DNA from: Nocardiopsis metallicus
Lineage (GTDB): Bacteria > Actinomycetota > Actinomycetes > Streptosporangiales > Streptosporangiaceae
Length of the DNA: 64,000 nucleotides
NCBI RefSeq assembly: GCF_014201115.1
Contig: NZ_JACHDO010000001.1
Span: 7,378,001-7,442,000 of the forward strand
Direction: 5' to 3'
A program made the position numbers and the translations under genes. Positions 32,432 to 39,910 of the stretch are shown piece after piece (position 1 is the stretch's first letter; every line of letters begins with the position of its first letter). The notes under the pieces are model-generated. The model saw only the letters and a list, made by a program, of their open reading frames with translations. It was not told the origin of the DNA and did no database searches.

Positions 32432-33619
32432 ATGCCCGGTTCCGTCATCGTCGGTGGGGCTCGTACCCCCACCGGCCGACTCCTCGGCTCCCTCGCCGGG
32501 TTCTCCGCCGCAGACCTGGGCGGCTTCGCGATCAAGGCCGCGCTGGAGCGCGCCGGCATCAGCGGCGAACAGGTCGGATACGTGGTCATGGGACAGGTGC
32601 TGCAGGCGGGCGCCGGTCAGATCCCCTCCCGCCAGGCCGCCGTCAAGGCGGGCATCCCCATGGACGTCCCGTCCGTGACCATCAACAAGGTCTGCCTGTC
32701 CGGCCTGGACGCCATCGCCCTGGCCGACCAGCTCGTGCGCGCGGGCGAGTTCGACATCGTGGTCGCGGGCGGAATGGAGTCCATGACCAACGCCCCGCAC
32801 CTGCTGCCCAAGTCGCGACAGGGCTACAAGTACGGCTCCATCGAGGTCCTGGACGCCACGGCGCACGACGGCCTCACCGACGCCTTCGAGGGCGACTCCA
32901 TGGGCGCCTCCACCGAGCGCCACAACAGCAAGCTCGGCATCGAGCGCCCCGAGCAGGACGCGTTCGCCGCCCGCTCCCACCAGCGCGCCGCCGCCGCTGC
33001 CGAGAAGGGCCTGTTCGACGAGGAGATCGTCCCCGTCGAGATCCCGCAGCGCAAGGGCGACCCCGTCGGCTTCTCCGCCGACGAGGGCATCCGCCCCGGT
33101 ACCACCGCCGAGAGCCTGGGCAAGCTCCGCCCGGCCTTCGACCGCGAGGGCACCATCACCGCGGGTTCCTCCTCGCAGATCTCCGACGGCGCCGCCGCGG
33201 TGGTCGTGATGAGCCGCGCCAAGGCCGAGGAGCTCGGCGCCCCGATCCTCGCCGAGATCGGCGCGCACGGGAACGTGGCGGGCCCGGACAACTCGCTGCA
33301 CTCCCAGCCCTCCAACGCCATCAAGCACGCGCTGGCCAAGGCGGGCAAGGAGATCGGCGACCTCGACCTCATCGAGATCAACGAGGCCTTCGCCGCGGTC
33401 GGCATCCAGTCCACCAAGGACCTCGGGGTCTCGGAGGACATCGTCAACGTCAACGGCGGCGCCATCGCGATCGGTCACCCGATCGGCGCCTCCGGCGCGC
33501 GCATCGCCCTGCACCTGATCCACGAGCTCGGCCGCCGTGGCGGCGGGCTCGGCGCGGCCGCCCTGTGCGGTGGCGGCGGGCAGGGCGACGCCCTGCTGTT
33601 CACGGTGCCTGCCAAGTAG
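32432..33619 (+). CDS. Acetyl-CoA C-acetyltransferase (thiolase)
   Basis: The enzyme condenses two acetyl-CoA to acetoacetyl-CoA or runs in the thiolytic direction. The 395-residue protein has the nucleophilic Cys C88 in SVTINKVCLSGLDAI, the NEAFAA motif, the GHPIGASGARI histidine motif and the second cysteine in ALCGGGGQGDA. The ATG at 32432 follows TTGGAGG at good spacing; the longer open frame upstream crosses the epimerase promoter region. It resembles fadA4/SCO5399. A clear terminator follows at 33674. Confidence 0.95.
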   Translation: MPGSVIVGGARTPTGRLLGSLAGFSAADLGGFAIKAALERAGISGEQVGYVVMGQVLQAGAGQIPSRQAAVKAGIPMDVPSVTINKVCLSGLDAIALADQLVRAGEFDIVVAGGMESMTNAPHLLPKSRQGYKYGSIEVLDATAHDGLTDAFEGDSMGASTERHNSKLGIERPEQDAFAARSHQRAAAAAEKGLFDEEIVPVEIPQRKGDPVGFSADEGIRPGTTAESLGKLRPAFDREGTITAGSSSQISDGAAAVVVMSRAKAEELGAPILAEIGAHGNVAGPDNSLHSQPSNAIKHALAKAGKEIGDLDLIEINEAFAAVGIQSTKDLGVSEDIVNVNGGAIAIGHPIGASGARIALHLIHELGRRGGGLGAAALCGGGGQGDALLFTVPAK

Positions 33620-33673
33620 TTCGCGCAGGGGCGCCGGTGCCTGCCGACGCCGAGTCGTACCTGGTAGAACACA

Positions 33674-33705
33674 GGGGCGAGGGCCACAAGCCCTCGCCCC
33701 TCCTC
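33674..33705 (+). terminator. Terminator after thiolase
   Basis: A perfect 11-bp stem (33674-33684 with 33690-33700) with a 5-nt loop is followed by TCCTCTTCT. Confidence 0.75.
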
Positions 33706-33734
33706 TTCTCCGCCCGTCACAATCGAGGAGTCGC

Positions 33735-34694
33735 ATGAACGCCCCCCAGCTGGTCGAACGGGTTCGCGGGGGTGACCGCCGGGCGCTGGCCCGCGCGATC
33801 ACCCTGGTCGAGAACGGTGCCGCCGAACTGCGCGAGATCATGGCGGGGCTGGCGCTCCACACCGGCCGGGCCCGCGTGGTCGGGTTCACCGGGTCGCCCG
33901 GGGTCGGCAAGTCCACCACCACCAACGCCGTGGTGCGCGCGGTGCGGGCCAAGGGCCTGACCGTCGCGGTCCTGGCGGTCGACCCCTCCTCGCCCTTCAC
34001 CGGCGGTGCCCTGCTCGGCGACCGGGTTCGGATGCAGGAGCACGCCACCGACCCGGGCGTGTACATCAGGTCCATGGCCAACCGCGGGCACCTGGGCGGG
34101 CTCTCCTGGGCCACCCCGCACGCGCTGCGGGTGCTGGACGCGGCCGGGTTCGACGTGATCCTGGTGGAGACCGTCGGCGTGGGCCAGGCCGAGGTGGAGA
34201 TCGCCGGTCAGGCGGACACGACCGTCGTGCTGTGCGCTCCCGGCATGGGCGACTCGGTGCAGGCGGCCAAGGCCGGGGTGCTGGAGGTCGCCGACGTGTT
34301 CGCGGTGAACAAGGCCGACCGCGACGGCGCCAAGGTCACCCTGCGCGAGCTGCGCCAGATGGTCGCGATGAAGGACCGCGACGAGGCGGAGTGGAAACCG
34401 CCGATCGTCATGACGGTCGCCGCCAAGGACGAGGGCGTCGACGAGCTCTGGGGGCGGGTCGAGGACCACTACGCCCACCTGGAGGAGTCCGGCGAGCTCG
34501 CGACCAGGCGTCGCGAACGCGCCCGCCACGAGGTACAGGCGATCGTGCTGGACCTGCTGCGCGCCCGGATGGGCGGGGTGGGCGCGGACAGCGGTCTGGA
34601 CGGCCTGGCCGGGGAGGTCGCGGCGGGGGAGCGCGACCCCTACGCCGCCGCCGACCTGCTACTGAAGGAACTGGGCGCCGACCCGGGAGCCTAG
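33735..34694 (+). CDS. meaB: Acyl-CoA mutase chaperone GTPase MeaB
   Basis: MeaB is a G3E-family GTPase that protects and reloads B12-dependent mutases. The 319-residue protein has the Walker A GSPGVGKS (residues 53-60), the switch region AVDPSSPFTGGALLGDRVRM, Walker B-like VETVGVGQAEVEI and NKAD for guanine recognition. The ATG at 33735 follows CGAGGAG. It is downstream of the thiolase but separated by a terminator. It probably serves the isobutyryl-CoA mutase at 39.9 kb. Confidence 0.93.
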   Translation: MNAPQLVERVRGGDRRALARAITLVENGAAELREIMAGLALHTGRARVVGFTGSPGVGKSTTTNAVVRAVRAKGLTVAVLAVDPSSPFTGGALLGDRVRMQEHATDPGVYIRSMANRGHLGGLSWATPHALRVLDAAGFDVILVETVGVGQAEVEIAGQADTTVVLCAPGMGDSVQAAKAGVLEVADVFAVNKADRDGAKVTLRELRQMVAMKDRDEAEWKPPIVMTVAAKDEGVDELWGRVEDHYAHLEESGELATRRRERARHEVQAIVLDLLRARMGGVGADSGLDGLAGEVAAGERDPYAAADLLLKELGADPGA

Positions 34695-34744
34695 TCCGGG
34701 CCAGCGCCGTTCCGGTGTGGAGACACTGCCTTCGACACAAAGGC

Positions 34745-34782
34745 GGCCGGGGCGGACCGTCGCACGTCGGTCCGTCCCGGCC
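34745..34782. terminator. Terminator between convergent meaB and chitinase genes
   Basis: A stem of about 14 bp (34745-34758 with 34769-34782, one G-U pair) with a 10-nt loop is followed by TTGG. It can serve both strands. Confidence 0.65.
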
Positions 34783-34865
34783 TTGGCGGCGGTGCTCCCC
34801 GGATCAGAGCACCGACGCCGCTGGTTCCCGCTCCGGCCGAGGCCGGAGACGGGGGTCTGTGGGCG

Positions 34866-36536
34866 CTACTTCCCCAGCGCCGCGTCGATGGCGCTCAGCA
34901 GACTGCCCTCGGCGTCGTCGCCGTCGATGGACCAGATCATGACCCCGCCCAGACCGTTGTCGGTCACCCAGTCGGTCTTCTGGGTCATGGAGACCTCGTC
35001 GTCGAAGGTCCAGAAGGTCTCACCGTCGTAGAGCCAGGCGGTGCCGAGGTCGTCGTCGCGGTAGAGGTCGAAGCCGGAGAGCTCCTTGAGGTTGCGGTAA
35101 TCCTCGGTGCCGTCGGCGTAGGTGCCCGGCGCCGGGCCCTGGGCGGGCTGGAAGAGCCCGTCGCCCTCGGGGCCGGGCTCCACGCCAGTCCAGCCCTGGC
35201 TGTAGAAGGGCACGCCCAGCACGATCTTCTCCGGGTCGACCCCGCGGTCCAGGTAGGCCTGCACGGTGGTCTGCGTGGAGATCACGTCGCCCGGGTCGCG
35301 CGGGTCCGGGGCCAGGTTGGACTGGTGGTTGGTGACGCTCTCCCAGGTGCCGTGGTAGTCGTAGCCCTGCACCGTGATGAAGTCGAAGTTCGGCATGATC
35401 TCGTCCAGCTCGTAGCCGGTGTCGATCCGCCAGGGGCCGGCGGGCATGAACGAGCTGAGCTCGAAGTGGCGGCCGGTCTCCTCGCCGAGCTCGTCGAGCT
35501 GGTCGCGGAACTCCTGGACCAGGGCGGTGAAGTTCTCCTTGTCCTCGGGACGGACGACGTTGTGCGGGTTGCCGTCGGAGGCGGGCCACTCCCAGTCGAG
35601 GTCGATGCCGTCGAAGACGCCGTAGCCGACGCCCTCGCCGCCCGCGCCGTCGATCAGCGGCAGGTCGCCCTTCAGGTAAAGGTCGACGCAGGAGCGGACG
35701 AAGCGCTCGCGGGACTCGGCGGTGAGCGCGGCGTCGGAGAAGTGTTCCGACCAGTTCCAGCCGCCCAGCGAGACGCTGACGAGCAGGTTCGGGTACTGCT
35801 CCTTCAGCTTGCGCAGCTGGTTGAAGTTGCCGCGCAGGGGCTGGTTCGGGCCGTCGGCGGCGCCGTCGACGCTCTCCGAGGCGGGGACGACCCGGCCGTA
35901 GTCGGCCTGCGCGTCGCCCTGCTCGGGCTCGTTGGTCATGAAGCACTCGCCGTCGGCGCTGACGTTGCCGAACGCGTAGTTGATGTGCGTCAGCTTCTCG
36001 GCGCTGCCGGAGTCGATGAGGTCGCGGACCTGGTAGCCGCGCTCCTCGACGCCCCACTGGGTGAAGTAGGCGACGCTGAGGTCTCCGTGCTGGAGGCCCT
36101 GGTGGGGCTCACCGGCACAGGGGGAGCCCTGGATGGTGCAGTTGAGCAGGTGGCTGTTGCCGTCGGTGTGGATCCCGTTGAAGCCGAACTCGTAGGTGCC
36201 CCCGGCGGGGATCGTGGCGCCCCAGTGCGGCGGGGTCACGGTGTAGCCGTCCTCGGCGGAGCCCTCCAGGGTGGCGTTCCACAGCTGGTGGACGCCGCTG
36301 CCCTCGGGGAGGTCGAACTCCAGGGTCCAGTCGGACAGCTCCGTGCCCGAGGCGTTGTGGACGGTGATCTCGCCGGTGTAGCCGGTGTTCCAGCGGGCGG
36401 ACTCCACGTAGGTGACCCGGAGGTCGGCGGCGTCGGCCTCCTCCGCGGTCACGGGTGGCGCGAAGAGGGCGATCGGCGCCACCACTACGGCGGCGGCCAC
36501 CACCGCGAGGCGGTTTCTGAGTCGTCGTGAGCTCAC
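34866..36536 (-). CDS. Secreted GH18 chitinase with N-terminal CBM2
   Basis: The 556-residue exported chitinase hydrolyses beta-1,4-linked GlcNAc chains. It has a signal peptide (to about residue 31, ending VTAEE) and a family 2 carbohydrate-binding module (residues about 37-130, with WNTGYTGEI, LSDWTLEFDLP and GFNGIH). A GH18 domain follows from about residue 150 with the catalytic FDGIDLDWEWP (DxxDxDxE) and the SxGGW strand. The GTG at 36536 follows AGGAGA. It is a tandem paralogue of the next chitinase but lacks its fibronectin type III domain. Confidence 0.95.
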   Translation of the reverse strand: MSSRRLRNRLAVVAAAVVVAPIALFAPPVTAEEADAADLRVTYVESARWNTGYTGEITVHNASGTELSDWTLEFDLPEGSGVHQLWNATLEGSAEDGYTVTPPHWGATIPAGGTYEFGFNGIHTDGNSHLLNCTIQGSPCAGEPHQGLQHGDLSVAYFTQWGVEERGYQVRDLIDSGSAEKLTHINYAFGNVSADGECFMTNEPEQGDAQADYGRVVPASESVDGAADGPNQPLRGNFNQLRKLKEQYPNLLVSVSLGGWNWSEHFSDAALTAESRERFVRSCVDLYLKGDLPLIDGAGGEGVGYGVFDGIDLDWEWPASDGNPHNVVRPEDKENFTALVQEFRDQLDELGEETGRHFELSSFMPAGPWRIDTGYELDEIMPNFDFITVQGYDYHGTWESVTNHQSNLAPDPRDPGDVISTQTTVQAYLDRGVDPEKIVLGVPFYSQGWTGVEPGPEGDGLFQPAQGPAPGTYADGTEDYRNLKELSGFDLYRDDDLGTAWLYDGETFWTFDDEVSMTQKTDWVTDNGLGGVMIWSIDGDDAEGSLLSAIDAALGK

Positions 36537-36623
36537 GTCGCGAGTCTCCTGTGGGGGGCGGAGTCAGAGTCAGGGGCCTGAGCGCTTCTCGCTGCCCTGA
36601 CGTGGGGGGATAAATTTTTAGGA

Positions 36624-36653
36624 AACTTAACTAATAATTAGAGGCGGCGTCAA
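36624..36653 (-). promoter_or_regulatory. Promoter of chitinase 1
   Basis: On the minus strand TTGACG (36653-36648) and TAAGTT (36629-36624) are separated by 18 nt. The predicted start is near 36617, giving a leader of about 80 nt. The AT-rich conserved block covers the -10 and start region and may also be a repressor site (TTAG...CTAA ends). Confidence 0.55.
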
Positions 36654-36731
36654 CGCCCTGCGGGGAAGTTTCTTCGCCGGATCTCGGGTTTTCACGATGG
36701 CGCCCCGCCCTTCCAGTGGATCTGCCGAGTT

Positions 36732-36747
36732 GGCGGACTGGACCAGT
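36732..36747 (-). promoter_or_regulatory. DasR/chitinase-operator-like site 1
   Basis: On the minus strand ACTGGTCCAGTCCGCC matches 12 of 16 positions of the DasR consensus ACTGGTCTAGACCACT. It also matches 10 of 12 positions of the Streptomyces chitinase repeat TGGTCCAGACCT. It lies about 120 nt upstream of the predicted start of chitinase 1. Confidence 0.45.
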
Positions 36748-36814
36748 GGCCTGAGCCCGGAACTGTCCCCTTGCGGCCATCAGAGGGCCTTGACTTCGGA
36801 CGGCTTGAGGGATA

Positions 36815-36843
36815 GGAGCCCCGACCGAAGTGGTCGGGGCTCC
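36815..36843 (-). terminator. Terminator of chitinase 2
   Basis: A perfect 12-bp stem (36815-36826 with 36832-36843) with a 5-nt loop lies 46 nt past the stop of the right chitinase. Confidence 0.75.
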
Positions 36844-36888
36844 GGTTTCTCATGTGGTCGATGACGCGGGGGAGGCGGTGTGAGCGGT

Positions 36889-38850
36889 CTAGCCGCCGAG
36901 GGCGGCGTCCACGGCGGCCATCAGGCTGCCGTCCGCGTCGTCGCCGTCGATGGACCAGATCATGACCCCGCCCAGGCCGTTGTCCACGGCCCAGTCGGTC
37001 TTCTGCGTCAGGGCGATCTCGTCGTCGTAGGTCCAGAACGTGTTGCCGTCGTACAGCCAGGCCGTACCGAGGTCGTTGTCACGGTACAGCTCGAAGCCGG
37101 GCAGGTCCTTGACGACCTTCCAGTCCTCGATGCCCGGCTCGTAGCTGCCGGGAGCGGGACCGGTGCCGTCCTGGAAGAGGCCGTCACCGTTGGGTCCGGC
37201 CGGGACCCCCGTCCAGCCGCGGCTGTAGAAGGGCAGGCCCAGCACCATGTCGGCCGGGTCGACCCCGCGGTCCAGGTAGGCCTGGATGGTGGTGTCGGTG
37301 GCGAAGACGTTCGGCCCCGGGTCGTCGGGGTGCTCGAGCAGGTTGGACTGGTGGTTGGTGGTGTCCTCCCAGGCCCCGTGGTAGTCGTAGCCCTGGATGG
37401 TGACGAAGTCGAAGTTGGGCATGAGCTGGTCCATCTCGAAGCCCAGCTCGATCTTCTCCGGGTCGGCGGGCAGGAAGGCCGTGAGCTCGAAGTCGCGCCC
37501 CGTTTCGGCCTCCAGGTCGTCGAGCTGGTCACGGAACTCCTGGACCAGGGCGGTGAAGTTCTCCTTGTCCTCGGGGCGCACCACGTTGTGCTCGTGGCCG
37601 GAGGAGGCGGGCCACTCCCAGTCGAGGTCGATGCCGTCGAAGACGCCCTTGGCCGATCCGGGGCCGCCCGCGCCGTCGAAGATGGGCAGGTTGCCCTTCA
37701 GGTACAGGTCGATGCAGGAGCTGACCATGCGCTCGCGGGACTCGGGGGTGAGCGCGGCGTCGGAGAAGTGCTGGGACCACGTCCAGCCGCCCAGCGAGAT
37801 GTTGACCTTCAGGTCCGGGTGCAGTTCCTTGAGCTTGCGGAGCTGGTTGAAGTTGCCGCGCAGGTCCTGGCTCCACACGTCCCCGACCCCGTCCACGCTC
37901 TGGGCGGCGTTGAAGGAACGGCCGTAGTCGGCCCAGGCGTCTCCCTGGCCCAGCTGGTTGGCCATGAAGCACTCACCGCCGGCGTTGACGTTGCCGAAGG
38001 CGTAGTTGATGTGGGTGAGCTTCTCGGCGGTGCCCGACGTCTCCAGGTTGTTCACCAGGTAGCCGCGGTCGTAGATGCCCCACTGGGTGAAGTAGGCGAC
38101 CCGCAGGTCCTCGTTCGGGTCGATGGGCCCACCGCCGTCGCCCTCCTCCGTGGTGACGGTGACCGGTTCGCTCTCCGGGCCGCGGTTGTTGGAGGTGTCG
38201 TAGGCGCGGACGGTGAAGGTGTACTCGGTCTCGGCGGCCAGGCCGCTGACGGTGGCGCTCAGGGTCTGGGCGCCGACCGCGCGGACCACCTCGTCGTCGG
38301 AGATCACCTCGTACCCGGCCACGGCGACGTTGTCGGTCGCCGCGCCCCAGGACAGGGAGACGGCACTGGCGGTGACCCCGGTGACGGTCAGGTCGCCGGG
38401 AGCCGTGGGCGGTTCCTCGTCCGGATCGCCGGGCTCGCCCGAGCAGGGGCTGCCGTTCACGGTGCAGTCCTGCGGGATGGTCTCGCCGCCGGTGTGCGCA
38501 CCGTTCCAGCCGATGGAGTAGCTGCCTCCGGCGGGAACGGTGGCTCCCCACGAGGGCGGGGTGACGGTGTGGACGCCGCCGGAGACCGAGTGGGAGGCGT
38601 TCCACAGACTGGTGATGGTGCTGCCCTGGGGGAGGGTGAACCGGACGGTCCAGTCGGACAGCGGTGCGTCGGAGGCGTTGTCGATGGTGAGCTGGCCGCC
38701 GTAGCCGCTCTCCCAGCGCCCGGACTCCACGTAGGTGACCGTGACGTCCGAGGTGTCGGCGGAGGCGGGGGCGGCGAACAGCGCGAGCGGGATGACGAGT
38801 AGCGCGGCGAACAGTGCCGCGAGCGGGTTTCTGATGCGTGGGGTTCTCAC
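36889..38850 (-). CDS. Secreted GH18 chitinase with CBM2 and fibronectin type III domain
   Basis: The 653-residue exported chitinase has a signal peptide (to about residue 30, ASADT), CBM2 (residues about 33-130, WESGYGGQL, LSDWTVRFTLP), a fibronectin type III domain (about 145-235, PGDLTVTGVTASAVSLSWGAA) and a GH18 domain with FDGIDLDWEWP. The GH18 part is very similar to chitinase 1 over its whole length. The GTG at 38850 follows AGGAGA; the upstream in-frame ATG at 38946 is in the leader. Promoter and DasR-like sites upstream are duplicates of those of chitinase 1. Confidence 0.95.
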   Translation of the reverse strand: MRTPRIRNPLAALFAALLVIPLALFAAPASADTSDVTVTYVESGRWESGYGGQLTIDNASDAPLSDWTVRFTLPQGSTITSLWNASHSVSGGVHTVTPPSWGATVPAGGSYSIGWNGAHTGGETIPQDCTVNGSPCSGEPGDPDEEPPTAPGDLTVTGVTASAVSLSWGAATDNVAVAGYEVISDDEVVRAVGAQTLSATVSGLAAETEYTFTVRAYDTSNNRGPESEPVTVTTEEGDGGGPIDPNEDLRVAYFTQWGIYDRGYLVNNLETSGTAEKLTHINYAFGNVNAGGECFMANQLGQGDAWADYGRSFNAAQSVDGVGDVWSQDLRGNFNQLRKLKELHPDLKVNISLGGWTWSQHFSDAALTPESRERMVSSCIDLYLKGNLPIFDGAGGPGSAKGVFDGIDLDWEWPASSGHEHNVVRPEDKENFTALVQEFRDQLDDLEAETGRDFELTAFLPADPEKIELGFEMDQLMPNFDFVTIQGYDYHGAWEDTTNHQSNLLEHPDDPGPNVFATDTTIQAYLDRGVDPADMVLGLPFYSRGWTGVPAGPNGDGLFQDGTGPAPGSYEPGIEDWKVVKDLPGFELYRDNDLGTAWLYDGNTFWTYDDEIALTQKTDWAVDNGLGGVMIWSIDGDDADGSLMAAVDAALGG

Positions 38851-39033
38851 GTTGTGAGGTCTCCTGGTGCGTGAGCGGCAGTGGGGGAGGGGTGCCGACC
38901 GTCGGCGAGAGGATGCCGACAGCGGGGTTCGGGTGCACAGGGACATGGCCGCGGACGCGGGGGCGGTGAGCGGGACCGGCGGGGGCGCTGAGTCATCTCG
39001 AAGCCTCTGACATGGGGAATTAAATTTTTAGGA

Positions 39034-39063
39034 AACTTAACTAATAGTTTCTGGGCTCGTCAA
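39034..39063 (-). promoter_or_regulatory. Promoter of chitinase 2
   Basis: TTGACG (39063-39058) and TAAGTT (39039-39034) on the minus strand, 18 nt apart, are identical in layout to the chitinase 1 promoter. The predicted start is near 39027. Confidence 0.55.
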
Positions 39064-39141
39064 TGAGCTCCACCGGGCTTTTTTCACGTGTGCCTCGTGT
39101 TCGACCCGTGTGAGGTGCGCTACCAGCGGCGTTTCCGAGGT

Positions 39142-39157
39142 GGGGGTGCGGACCAGT
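39142..39157 (-). promoter_or_regulatory. DasR-like site 2
   Basis: On the minus strand the site begins ACTGGTCC and keeps 11 of 16 consensus positions. Only the left half-site is conserved with copy 1. Confidence 0.35.
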
Positions 39158-39287
39158 CGCCTCGGCGGGCTTCTGTCCCCTTGTGGCCATGGAAAGCTCT
39201 TGACGAGGAGGTGTTGATGTGCGTGGAAGGCGTTTTCGAAGCCCGGTCCCGAACACGGGCGCCGTTCGGCGTCCGCGGAACACGGCC

Positions 39288-39293
39288 TAGAGT
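39288..39293 (+). promoter_or_regulatory. -10 element of marR (leaderless)
   Basis: TAGAGT ends 7 nt before the G of GTG 39300, so the mRNA is predicted to begin on the start codon. Confidence 0.5.
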
Positions 39294-39299
39294 GACGGC

Positions 39300-39833
39300 G
39301 TGGGAAACCCTTTGAACCTTCCGTTCGACCCGATCGAGCGCGCTCACGACAACTGGAGTCAGAGATGGGGTGCCTCGCCCGCCATGGCGGCGGTCACCTC
39401 CCTCATGCGCGCGCAGCAGATCCTCATCGGCGAGCTGGACGGTGCCCTCAAGCCGTTCGGTCTGACCTTCGCCCGGTACGAAGCCCTGGTCCTGCTCACC
39501 TTCAGCTCCTCCGGCTCGCTGCCGCTGGGCAAGATCGGTGAGCGCCTGATGGTGCACCCCACCAGCGTCACCAACACCATCGACCGGTTGGAGGGGCAGG
39601 GCCTGGTGCTCCGCCGCCCCAATCCGAGCGACGGCCGCGGCGTGCTGGCGGAGATCACCGGCGCCGGACGCGAGGTCACCGAGGAGGCCACCCAGGCGCT
39701 CCTGGGCATGGACTTCGGCCTGGGCTGCTACTCCGACGAGGAACTCTGGCGCATGCACGAGATGTTCACCCGGTTGCGGGTGGACTTCGGTGACTTCCCC
39801 GCCCCGGTCGCCGGGGCAGCAGAAGGGCGCTGA
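39300..39833 (+). CDS. MarR-family transcriptional regulator
   Basis: The 177-residue protein has a winged helix-turn-helix: dimerisation helices (AVTSLMRAQQILIGELDGALKPFGL), recognition region KIGERLMVHPTSVTNTIDRLEGQGLV and wing RRPNPSDGRGVLAEITGAG. MarR proteins bind palindromes and respond to small ligands, often CoA thioesters or phenolics. It lies 77 nt upstream of the isobutyryl-CoA mutase gene, whose promoter contains an 18-bp palindrome, so it is the obvious candidate regulator. The gene itself looks leaderless from GTG 39300. Confidence 0.9.
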   Translation: MGNPLNLPFDPIERAHDNWSQRWGASPAMAAVTSLMRAQQILIGELDGALKPFGLTFARYEALVLLTFSSSGSLPLGKIGERLMVHPTSVTNTIDRLEGQGLVLRRPNPSDGRGVLAEITGAGREVTEEATQALLGMDFGLGCYSDEELWRMHEMFTRLRVDFGDFPAPVAGAAEGR

Positions 39834-39875
39834 CCAGGGGCGGTCCGGGCGCGCAGGCGCCACGGGCGCCTCTTC

Positions 39876-39904
39876 TGTACATATTTAGTTGGACGTCCTA
39901 CTAT
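39876..39904 (+). promoter_or_regulatory. Leaderless promoter of the isobutyryl-CoA mutase gene
   Basis: TGTACA (39876-39881, 4 of 6 to TTGACA), a 17-nt spacer and TACTAT (39899-39904) place the start site exactly on the A of ATG 39911. There is no ribosome-binding site. Confidence 0.6.
39886..39903. promoter_or_regulatory. Palindromic operator in the mutase promoter
   Basis: TAGTTGGACGTCCTACTA is an 18-bp palindrome with one mismatched pair. It fills the spacer and overlaps the -10, so a bound protein would exclude RNA polymerase. The adjacent MarR is the best candidate. Confidence 0.55.
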
Positions 39905-39910
39905 CTTGGT

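Larger units (their letters stand above)
36611..36797. repeat. Duplicated chitinase promoter region, copy 1
   Basis: This stretch aligns without gaps to 39021-39207 (constant offset 2410). An AT-rich block of 26 bp (36611-36636) is identical in both. Further identical islands are CGTCAA (36648), GGACCAGT (36740) and CTGTCCCCTTG (36763), with intervening sequence strongly diverged. It marks the upstream part of the tandem chitinase duplication. Confidence 0.8.
36537..36888. other. 352-nt gap: promoter of chitinase 1 and terminator of chitinase 2
   Basis: The gap holds no gene. It contains the leader and promoter of the left chitinase (36536), a DasR-like site and the terminator of the right chitinase (36815-36843). 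Positions 36611-36797 align without gaps to 39021-39207. Confidence 0.7.
39021..39207. repeat. Duplicated chitinase promoter region, copy 2
   Basis: Ungapped counterpart of 36611-36797. The AT-rich 26-bp block at 39021-39046 is identical. CGTCAA (39058), GGACCAGT (39150) and CTGTCCCCTTG (39173) keep exactly the same spacing. Confidence 0.8.
38851..39299. other. 449-nt gap: chitinase 2 leader and promoter, marR upstream
   Basis: No gene is supported. It contains a leader of about 177 nt for chitinase 2, its promoter (39034-39063), the second copy of the duplicated promoter block (39021-39207) and the leaderless marR promoter (39288-39293). Confidence 0.7.
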
